A stretch of 64,000 nucleotides of DNA, from the NCBI GenBank assembly GCA_003342895.1, contig PTFA01000054.1, forward strand, positions 5,327,869-5,391,868, written 5' to 3'. Position 1 is the stretch's first letter; each line of letters begins with the position of its first letter. This document shows, one piece after another, positions 53,161 through 63,448 of this stretch. The notes below the pieces were generated by a model. It ran no database searches and was not told the DNA's origin. It was given only the letters and a program-made list of their open reading frames with translations. This DNA is from Casuarius casuarius (taxonomy: Eukaryota > Chordata > Aves > Casuariiformes > Casuariidae). Made by a program: the position numbers and the translations under genes.

Positions 53161-54900
53161 GGTGATTGCTAGATATCCACAAAGATATTAGGAAGATATA
53201 CCACCATTTGAGCATGATTAGAAGAAGGACCTGAAGTGGAAGACCTGGCTTTTCAGTAGAAAAGGTCATTAAAGAAGTCAGTAGAGGAACTGGTGCAGTG
53301 TCCCCGAAATCAGTGAAGAAAGGAAAGAGACTGGCATGGTTTTAAGGTGGCTTTAAAATAAGGCAAGCGAGAATGCCTGACAGCAATTGCAAATTGCAGT
53401 TGAAACAAAACAGAGTATGTGTTGATGGTTATGGCTGAAAGTCTGAGCTTGGTTTTGAAAAGGAGAAACTTGAACCTGTGAGATGGAGAAGAGGAAACGG
53501 AAAGGCTGAAGGTAAAGGGAGACTTGCACTAAAGTTCATTTCAGAATGCTGCAGACTAAAGAAGGAAGTAATAATAGCAATGCATTTCAAAAGTAATAAT
53601 TGTGAAAATTGAGGTGATACTAAATTATTTGAATTTTGCAATGAACTTTATAAGTTAGAAGAGTATCCTGTCCTTATAGTACTGCATTCGTAGAGAAACA
53701 AAGGACCCGAAAAATCTTGGGAACTCTGTCGAATAATGCTGCTATGTCTTTCATATGAACTAGGCCTAATGTGGTGGGCTAATTATGAATTTTGACTCAT
53801 AAGTATTTTTGGTAGTTTTCTAGCAAGAACTGCCATATCTTTGATTCCCTGCTCTAATCCAAAGGTAGACCTTCTAAATCTAGAATCTAAAGCCCAGTAA
53901 TGATAAGATTTCCTTTACTTCAGTGATCTTTGGAGCATTTAAGGAAAGACAGATGCATGCAAACACACTGCGAGTCCCACTAACCTCTGTCCATGGAGAT
54001 GTTCAGTTGGCCAGTATTATAATTATGCAACACTTCATACTTTCAAAAATGTTCATAACAGCAATTTAGGCAATAACTGGTAAAATTCTGATTAAATATT
54101 TATGTGAAAAAACTATTTAAACAAGTTTAGTGCTGATGAATTGACATGATTCAATTTTTTGTGTACATCTTTTTGTCATGTGTAATGTAATATCCAGCAA
54201 ATTTTTCATTTCAATATCCCAGCAACGACTAAAATAATTAAATAATCTGATAGGTATATCTTGCAAGTATATTTTTTTCTTTTCAATCTCTATGAACTAA
54301 TTAACAGAAGCGTAGAATTTCTTTGTTCTTCAGCCCACTTTTAGTGAATTTACTGCATCGAATGTATTGCATATAATGTTCTAATAATGGAACCTTGTCA
54401 GCTAATACATTCAACTAGTGACATAGCTGCTCTGGTGAGTTATCTGTGAGCAAAAAATTACCCACTTACTGCAAACAACATATCTGATTATCTACAAAAA
54501 TGGATCAGATGGTCACACTTGAAATTATTTTCCTATGAGCTAAAGATTGCATTTAGATCTATTTTCCAACTCCAAATGGAGTATAATTTGACAATTTTAA
54601 TGAAACTCATAAAAGTAGTTTCTGGATTTTGATCACTGGTCAAATTCTACACAGCTCCGGAGTGATGATTTTATTCCTGTCACAAGATCTTTCATCAGAA
54701 ATATCACTTGCTTCTGATGATCTCAAGCTGTTATTTTTACTAGAAAAAAGAGGTGGGGGGAACAGGGCACAGAGATCTCTTGGTAAATCATGCAAGGGTT
54801 TTAGGCAAAGAGCCAATGAACCCATGTCATTCTGTCTGTATAAGCCCAAACTGTCCTTCATTATGAAAGATAACTATCATTCTAAGTCAGACTTACTGCC
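53161..54900. other. AT-rich unannotated DNA
   Basis: No gene or repeat beyond the CR1 fragment at its left edge. Overlapping frames on opposite strands at 54629-54919 and 54640-54861 are chance-length. Confidence 0.5.
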
Positions 54901-54929
54901 ATCTTCCTCAAATGCCTAATATTTTATTT

Positions 54930-56650
54930 TTATGCCATATATTTGCATTTTATATAGCCCTTAGTTAATTTTGCATAATTTCAGATTATGGTAATGTCAA
55001 ATCCAAATTACGTCCTGCATCCTTAAAATCCTAGCTCACCTCAGAGGCTTTCCTAATCTGAAGAACACGTTATATTTACTTTTTATTTGCTCAGCTTCCT
55101 TCAAAGAATATAGCCTTTTGTGCTGTTTGCTCATAGTTTGTAAACAGACTGCAAGATTCTCTAATATATTAATTATTCAGAATTATTAATTAATTTCTTC
55201 AGTGAAATAGCTTTGGTCTGCAGATCATTGAAGTTACTAGTATTAAAACGAATGTACAATTGGAATGGAATTTATATATAAGTCAGGCAGCTGCAACTGA
55301 TGTAATTAACATCCCAACAACTGTGAATTTCAAATGTTATATGCAATACATTTAATATGCATTATTTACAATGTGTTGTTTATTTCTGTAAATCCTCTAA
55401 TGAGACAACAGCAACACTATAACATACTTTGTAGAAGTTATCAATACAATGTAAAATTTGAATACATATGTTTTCAGTCAAATATTAAATCCAGAAATAT
55501 TTGAGAAAATATTTGTTCATTTGAGCCAAAAAGTTTGAAAATTCAAAAGGTTGTAGGGCTTGGTCCTTCAGCTATTGACTGCATAACTCCAAGACTACCA
55601 TTGACCTAAAAGGAAAGCATTAGATCATTAATCCAAATTAAATATTGCATCTGTTGCAAACATTGTCAGATTTAAGGTCTTTAATTATTCAATTCACATT
55701 GATGCTCTTGCAAACAGTTTTTCCAGTACTTTTAACCTGTAAATCCAGTTGATAACAGTAATCTTTTTTAAACAAAATGGAATTAAGGTCTCTAGAGAGT
55801 TCACGGTAAAAATGAAGCACGTTATATTAAAAGATAGAGGAGGGAAGAAAATTCCTAAGTCAGGGATGACTGAAATGCAGTGCTTTAGGAAAGTATTGAC
55901 ATTTTCCTAATTCATTTCTTTCCAAGATGATTTATATGTGCCCAGTTTCATTATTGAAGTACATTCCAATCTAAAACCTGTTGACGTACAGAAGAATTTT
56001 ATTCTGCCTGGCTACTGTTCACCTCTAGTAAGTAGATCTCTTTTCCTAGTGTGTGTCAGTTTTTTGTAATTATGTTGTTAAAGGAAAATGTGTTGCACAA
56101 GAAAAGTTTCCAGTTATAGCTGATTAAGAGATGACGTTCGTAATTGATTTTCAATGTGCATAATGAACCAGGTTGTTAGAATGTATATATTAATACTAAT
56201 GATAACTTCTTGTCTCACTGGATATCAAGATTAATTGTCCCCTAAGAGAAATCTTGGCCTTAGCTTCACCTCAGCTAATATTTACCTTTCAGGTCAATAA
56301 ATCTTAATGACTTTCTCTGAAGGAGTAAATACCCACTTATTGTGAGCATGATGAAGACTTGAACACATATGTATTTGTATTAAAGAACATTGGCAAACAT
56401 GAAGAATTATGAAAATGAATTGATAAAGTATTAATTGTTTTTGAAGTATAATCCAACATGTCTACCTTGCAATGAGAGCCGATTGGATGATAGGACTTCC
56501 ATCCACTTTTTGGTTATTGAATCATTCACAAATATGTAATGACTTTCTTTTAATATATCGGTTTTAATGTTCATGATTTTGTGGAAATCATCTGAATCCA
56601 TACTCAACAATGACTAGGTATATAAAAAATAAAACTTGGTTATTGCTTAC
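54930..56650. other. possible cluster of conserved non-coding elements
   Basis: This stretch is unusually dense in non-repetitive homeodomain, POU and bHLH-like AT motifs: tandem TTAATTA words at about 55168-55196, a TAATTA plus TTAATATGCATTA plus ATGCAATA cluster at about 55300-55420, ATTAATCCAAATTAAATATTGCAT at about 55628-55652, and CGTAATTGATTTTCAATGTGCATAATGA at about 56140-56166 (read as separate words). No low-complexity repeat explains it. This is the usual look of enhancer-type elements in avian gene deserts, but the call rests on motif content alone. Confidence 0.25.
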
Positions 56651-56710
56651 AGTTACATAAGCAGAAAAGAAAGATACTTCTTCTGTGACAGGATCGAGTC
56701 ATGCCATCTA

Positions 56711-56728
56711 AAGATAGATAGATAGATA
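56711..56728 (+). repeat. GATA tetranucleotide microsatellite
   Basis: About four GATA units (AAGATAGATAGATAGATATC). A short microsatellite. Confidence 0.9.
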
Positions 56729-57592
56729 TCTAAGAAGTTTAACAGCACTGCAACTTATTCCTTTTCAGAGGAATCAGGCCAGCATTGACTTCTCTTACCC
56801 CAAAGCAACCATATATCTTCTCAGAGAGGTCCCAGTATCATTGATTTTAGTCAATATTTTACCATACAAAAACTGGATAAATCCTTTCTTTTTCTCTTGG
56901 GTAATGGATGGATACCACAATCAAAAGTAGATCATGGGATATGTATTTATTCTCAATGTTTTGTTTTATATTATTTTCTTCATTCACCATCGTGAGACAA
57001 TTCAAACTTGTTAGCTTTGCTGAGTATTTATCCATTGATAGGCACTTGAAGGAAGGATTGCATTTTAAGTCTTTGAGAATTATGAATACAATACTGCATG
57101 CTTAAAAACCATATCTATGATATTTAATGGTGCCATTTAACATCTGAATGGACCATAACCAGGGCTAAAATTTACTTCTATTTGACTAACAGGTTGATTT
57201 TGCCAGGAGTATGACCCGATCAATAGAGAGTGATTAAAACTAATGAAGCTTTGAAAACCTTGAAAGTCTCAACTAAAGAGAGAGTATATTTACAAAAAAG
57301 TTTAAACCTGGTGAGCTTTCAAGTATAAAGCGAGCTTCATGAAATTCTCACCCAAACTCTTCTCGCCCTAGTACACACAAACATTTGAAACAGCTGAGCT
57401 CCTTTCCCAACATGCTTTTTCTGTACTGCAGACAAAGCAATCTTTTTCCCTGGCAGGTTTCACTCTGAAATGAAACCAATCTCTGGAATGAAATATTGGC
57501 AGCTTTCAGGCTTGGGTTTCATCCTGACAAGTGAGCATGACAGGCAAACAACAAGGAGCTTGTGTGCTCTTCCATGCAAGCCTTGAAGGGCT

Positions 57593-57622
57593 GAGAGACT
57601 GATTGGTGAGAGACTGATTTTG
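57593..57622 (+). repeat. 15-bp tandem duplication
   Basis: GAGAGACTGATTGGT is followed directly by GAGAGACTGATTTTG. Two near-identical 15-bp units in otherwise unique sequence, probably a replication slippage product. Confidence 0.85.
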
Positions 57623-60600
57623 ATGATTCACTAGTCTTTGACTTCACCAGAGAGCATTTAATCATCGCCGGCCTACACACACATCTAGACTGGTCGCATC
57701 TGAGCAACATAATACTATTAAGGTTAGAGCCAACAATTATGCTGTGTTTGTGTAGACAGCTTAATTCATTCTTGAACTCCAGAAAGTGTTTTAACTAACA
57801 CTTTAAACTTCAGTTATGTAGTCTGAGCTCTCACCTATCCAGGAGTCAAGATCAGGGTATTGGCATTCCTCATTATGGCATGGGGACAGAAATAGTAACA
57901 GGGATCAAGGCCTGAGCAGGAGCAGCTCTTAGTCTGAAATACCTCAGTCAGTCCCAAAAGCCAAACTTAAGTAAATAAACTATTTCAATGAACCTTTCTC
58001 TTTCCTAACTGCTCAACTTTATAAATGACTCAGACTGTCAGCTTTGATCTTGGAGGTCTTCCAGAATTGTGTTGATTCATTATATTCTATTGATCTCTAG
58101 CTTCACATCCACTGGCAAATATTTTGTTCTCATCATAAGACCATTCATATCAAAGGACAATACAGTCTGGTGACGGTGACCAAGGAAAATGAGTGCATGC
58201 TGCCCACTTTAATTTCCTGAAGGACCTGCTGAAGGCATGGTGTGTTCTGTACTTTGCCAGTGACTCCTAAGAATGCAATACAGAAAGGCCAATTTATCTT
58301 GTATAACAAGCAATATAAACTATATGTCTTACAAAAACTCCAACAAAAACTTGTCAGAACTAATTATTTTAAGTCCTTGCGAAAGCTGATGGACTGTAAT
58401 TGCCATGGAGATTTCTTTTCTGCTTTTCAGTGGAGACAGCACTTGGTCGGATTTAAAAGTATAGCTCATCTTTTCTGGGTAAAAAAAATTACTGTTGACA
58501 CTAGAAAATCACCTACCATGTAGATAGACCTTTGCATATAAATTGCATGGGAGTAAATGCAAATTTCACATGCTTGAATCTGAAAGCAAACTTGCGAGCC
58601 ACGTGACATATTCATGGAGATGTCATCGTAAGAGGAATCTGGTTCATAATTATTTTCACTCTACACATGCTGCACACAGCACAGTAACCATATACGTAAA
58701 AAGGACTGCATCGTGTTCTTTCTTGCTGACTGTGGGTAACTGTGAATTAATAAGATCCAGCACAATTTTAACTTTTTTCTTAAAAAGAAAAGAAGTTCAG
58801 ATACTAAGATGTAAGCTACTTTGGGAGCGAAGAGCCTAAATATTGAAACAATTTTGATTAAATTTAGGTCTACAGTCCTGAACCTCAAACCTTAACTGAG
58901 GAAAAAGTAGATCTGAATTTCATCTGCCCATTATTGCTAAAGCATCCAGAAAATAATTCCCAGATCTGAAGACCTAAATGCAATCCTTTAAAAATCTGGA
59001 TCTGATTCCAATTTTGAATATTGTGACTCATGCCCTAATTAATCTTGTTAATAGGAAAGTTAAGAGGAAAGCTAAACCAAATCATCTCCCACCAACATAA
59101 TTGAATAAAGAAGCCTGGGACTGTCTGGTCTTGCTGCTTTTTTAAAAGCATGCTGTGACTCTTTCACAGTTCTCTGAAAGAGTAGATGTCTGCCTAGAGC
59201 CCTAGGTAAAGCACTATTTCCAGAGGGAGGTGGAGTGTCTTAGCATTCCCCATAGTCCTTAGCATTTGCTTCTAAATCACTTTTTTGCATGCAGGCTTTT
59301 GAATCACCTTTCTAAAACACCCGAGTAGCTCAGGATAGTGCTCAGAAAGCCCTGACCACTAAAACAAGATTCAGGATTACATCTGGGCACCAGGCAATGA
59401 ATATTGCAACATTTTACTTGTAAGGACCTATATTCTTTATTGGAGCTGGATCCCAGCTAGTAAGCAAATAGTACCAAAATTATACAATAGTTTGAAAGTG
59501 CATATCACTTTTTATCTTTTCCAGGATTCATTGTAACTTGTGTTAGATTTTCTGGAGAGATTTAAGCATGTTAGTCTTAGAATAGATGATTAAGTTAACG
59601 TTTGGTTAGAAATGGTGAATATGCCATCTATTATGAACTCACTCTTCCTTGAGATGAAATTTAATGGAGGAGCATGTCAAAAGTTGAAAGAGCTTAAGGA
59701 ACACAAAGCTAAGCTGAATGACCTTGCATACGTTCATTACTGAGAACTTTGCATTGCCTACAGAAATCAAACAGCTTTACGTTTAGATCTTTTTTAGCTT
59801 AGGGAGAAGTGTATGGTGCTAAGTTTGTACACGGGAAATCTCTGAATTAATGTATTCAGAGGCATTCAGCTCCGTTGCGCTGTACTACATGGAGGTCTCT
59901 AACTCAAAATCACACTTCGAAACTAAACTATAGAAACAGAGATAATAAATGTCTTTCTCAATTTTCCATTAAATAAAAATTCAAAGGTTCTGAACACAAT
60001 TCGCACCAGCTGATTAAAAGAATGAATCACAGTAATGACTTTAGAGAAAAGTTCTTAATTTATATCTCACTAATTGCAAACATATTAGCCTTTTAGGATG
60101 AAATTTCTGTTCTGGGAATTTTATAGAGCTTGATGATATGGATGACTATAAAGATAGAAAGAAAGTATTCACAAACCGTGCTGACTTTTCCTTCATAGTT
60201 CTTTAAGACTAACATTTCACATTTTCTTCAGTTTTTAATAATTTCTTTGCAGTGTTTATTTATACTAACTCCAATTATCCTGACATATGTACTTGGTATG
60301 AAGGATAGAGGGGTTTCAGGGTACCAAAAAAAAGAGGACCAAACTGATATGACAACACCTCTATGAAAGTTTTCCTGACCAGACTGAGAGGTGCTGTGCC
60401 AGGCTAACCACGCAGTTGTTTTTGACTGAGAGGTTCTTGCATACTATGAACAGTCCTTTTAAAAGTTTGCTGTCAGAGGCTTCATGCTTTGGGACAGGAA
60501 ATTTCTCCTCATATGTGACAGGCCAGGGGTTGTGGTCTGCAGTCTGTATGCGGCACTGGATCCTCCCACTGGATTTGGTGGGTTTATTAACTTCAGAAGA

Positions 60601-61635
60601 CATTTTGTCAGCAGATGTAAGGCAGGTATTATCACTGTCTCATGGCAGTAGAGGTACTTGCTAGTTACCTTCAGTTCAGGTTTGACCCTACCATTAGTTT
60701 TTACGAAACTACATGTATTACAGTATTTGTTTCTGTGACTCAGTGGACTTAGGGCTGTGTCAGAATTTCCACTGTAAATTATCTCTTTCTGGGGTTTTAT
60801 ATGTCAGTTATAAAAATATTCCTGTGGAGTGAAACTTGGTACTTCAGGCTATTTTTTCTTTCCTGCTCTGAAAAACAAGAAAGGAATTTGAAGAAAAACT
60901 GCTGCTCTTTTTTTGAATTATAAAATTGCAACAGATACTTTAAGTTATTTTAAAAATTTGTTCTCAACTCCCATAATTACAAAATGAAAGTAGAGATATT
61001 TCTTGATCACTATTATCAACTTATAAACTAAATGATTGTATGTTCTTTACAAACATTGTTTTTCCAAATAAAGAATCACAATGATAAAAACTCTTGCCTA
61101 TACTATGCCAGAAAAAGAAGTATAAGATAAAGCTGATATATCTAAAAGACGAATAAATGCCACCAATGCAGACAGGATACTGCACTGGTTGGACCTTTAT
61201 TCTGGCCTGATAAGTCAATTCTTCTCATTCATGTTCACTACAAGGAAAAATCTATGTATGATAAAGGAATTAAAGTCACCAAATCAGAAGCCCATGAGGG
61301 CAAGTAGATAGAAAGAATTTACAAACTGTGTGACAAATAATAATATTATACTGTTAGGAGGATTACAGAAAGCAATACAAAATCTTAATAAGGCATAACA
61401 GGATTTCTCCTAGAGACCATTCTTGAAGTACTGTTAGATAATACACGTGATGATAAAACATTCCTCTGGCTCGGGAACAACGACTATTGACATTGACCAT
61501 TTCTGACATCAATGGGCCTTGACGACCATTCCTTTCCAGACGCATCGCAAGGGCATGATATCCACAATTATCCATCCCCTTCAATCTCAAGAGGCACGGT
61601 TTCCTGTCAATATTGCACACCTGGCGATCTCAAAG

Positions 61636-61687
61636 CCTATCGATAGGATTCGATATCAATATATCGATATTGAAACCTATCGATACG
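61636..61687. repeat. satellite palindrome, monomer 1 (degraded)
   Basis: The first copy of the nested palindrome. CCTATCGATAGG is intact on the left; the right arm is CCTATCGATACG, and two CGAT words in the centre read CAAT or ATTG, the pattern of CpG decay. It adjoins the array edge. Confidence 0.85.
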
Positions 61688-61840
61688 CACCAATTCCGCT
61701 CGTTCTCAGGACACACGCATAGCTTTGGCTCTACGGCCAGTGCTGCTCTTGCTTGGCACCGAAGACTATCGACATTGACAGTTTCTGACATCGACGGGCC
61801 TTGACGACCATTCCTTTGCCGACGCATCGCAAGGGCATGA

Positions 61841-61980
61841 CATCCATACCTATCCATCCCTCTCGATCTCCAGAGACACAGTGTCCTGTAAATATCGTAC
61901 CTAGGCACGACATTCATACCTATCCGTTCCTCTCGATCTCCAGAGGCACAGTGTCCTGTCAATACTGGACGTCTGGCGAT
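61841..61980. repeat. 70-bp internal tandem duplication in satellite monomer 2
   Basis: The segment starting 'catccatacctatcc' at 61841 repeats as 'cattcatacctatcc' at 61911, exactly 70 bp later. Both copies carry the 'tctcgatctccagag' and 'cacagtgtcctgt' blocks. This accounts for the 352-bp monomer (282 + 70). Differences between the two copies show the duplication is not brand new. Confidence 0.9.
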
Positions 61981-62551
61981 CTCAAGCCCTATCGATAGGG
62001 TTTGATAGCGATATATCGATATAGAACCCCATTGGTAGGCACCAAATCTGCTCGTCATCAACACACAGGCATAGCTTTCGCTCTAGGGCCAGTGTTCCTC
62101 TTGCTTGGCAGCAAAAAGTATTGACATGGACCGTTTCTGATATCGACGGGCCTTGATGACTATTCCTTTCCAGATACAACACAAGGGCACGACATCCATA
62201 CCTATCCATCCCTCTCAATCTCAAGAGGCACGGTGTCCTGTCAATATTGGACACCTAGCGATCTCGAGGCCTATCGATAGGCTTCGATATCGATATATGG
62301 ATATCAAAAACTATCGATAGGCATGAATTCTACTCATTCTCAGCACGCATGCATAGCTTTGGCTCTAGGGCCAATTTTGAAAATCATTGGCCCTGACAAC
62401 TATCGACATTGACCGTTTCTTACATCCACGGTCCTTGACGACCGTTCCTTTGCGGACGCATCGCAACGGCACGACATCCATACCTATCCATCCCCCTCGA
62501 TCTCCAGAGGCACAGTGTCCTGTCAATATTGCACACCTGGCGATCTCGAGG

Positions 62552-62603
62552 CCTATCGATAGGGTTCGATATCGATATATCGATATCGAAACCTATCGAT
62601 AGG
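62552..62603. repeat. satellite palindrome, monomer 4 (intact form)
   Basis: A nested dyad. The outer arms are both CCTATCGATAGG, each itself a 12-bp palindrome. The centre is a perfect 26-bp palindrome (TTCGATATCGATA followed by its reverse complement), separated from the arms by GG or AA/AC bases that are the only mismatches. The same form recurs at 63397-63448. Less perfect copies lie at 61988-62039, 62270-62321, 62833-62884, 63114-63165 and 63679-63730, and a truncated one at 63960-64000. DNA like this can extrude as a cruciform, and its transcript could fold into a long hairpin. The word TATCGATA occurs in each arm; it is the core of the metazoan DRE/DREF site. Confidence 0.92.
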
Positions 62604-63396
62604 CACCAATTCCGCTCGTTCTCAGCACGCACGCGTAGCTTTGGCTCTAGGGCCAGTGTTGCTCTCCATGGCACTGAAGACTATTGGCATTGACCGTTTC
62701 TAACATCGATGAGCCTTGACCACTATTCCTTTGTAGACGCATCGCAAGGGCATGACATCCATAATTATCCATCCCTCTTGATCTCCAGAGGCACAGTGTC
62801 CTGTCACTATTGGACACCTGGCGAGCTCAAGACCTTTCGATAGGCTTCGATATGGATATATCAATATAGTACCCTATCTATAGGCACCAGTTCTGCTTGA
62901 TCTCCTCACGCTTGCATACCTTTCGCTCTAGGGCCAGTATTGCTTTTGCTCGGCACCGAAGACTATCAACATTGACCGTTTCTGACATCGGCGGGGCTTG
63001 ACGACTATTCCTTTGCAGACGCATCGCAAGGGCTCGACATCTATACCTACCCATCCCTCTTGATCTCCAGAAGCACAGTGTCCTGTCCATACTGTACGCG
63101 TGGCGATCTCAAGGCCTATCGATAGGGTTCGATATCGATATATCAGTATCGAAGCCTATCGATAGGCGCCAATTCCGCTCATTCTCAACACACATGCATA
63201 GCTTTCACTCTAGGACCAATGTTGCTCTTGCTTGGCACCAACGACTATCGACATTGACAGTTTCTGACATCGACGGGCCTTGACGACTATTCCTTTCCAG
63301 ACAGATTGCAAGGGCACGACATCCATACCTATCCATCCCTCTCGATCTCCAGAGGCACACTGTCCTGTCAATAACGCACTACTGGAGATCCTGAGG

Positions 63397-63448
63397 CCTA
63401 TCGATAGGGTTCGATATCGATATATCGATATCGAAACCTATCGATAGG
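63397..63448. repeat. satellite palindrome, monomer 7 (intact form)
   Basis: Identical to the monomer 4 palindrome by eye, although the two monomers differ elsewhere (for example just left of it, where this copy reads 'actggagatcctgagg' in place of 'cctggcgatctcgagg'). Identity at the palindrome with divergence around it hints at constraint or local gene conversion, but two copies are too few to decide. Confidence 0.9.

Larger units (their letters stand above)
56651..61464. other. AT-rich unannotated DNA up to the satellite boundary
   Basis: No gene was recognised. It contains a GATA tetranucleotide tract (56711-56728), a 15-bp tandem duplication (57593-57622) and a weak tRNA-like word at about 59330-59395 ('gagtagctcaggatagtgc'). 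Its right end is the abrupt junction with the satellite array. Confidence 0.5.

Noticed and set aside
59330..59395. tRNA-like or SINE sequence around 'gagtagctcaggatagtgc'
   Set aside because: The A-box resemblance is partial and no B box follows at the right distance; too weak to list.
61630..62064. 144-codon satellite open frame as a protein gene
   Set aside because: It is made of satellite repeats including the 70-bp duplication, and equivalent frames in neighbouring monomers carry stops or frameshifts.
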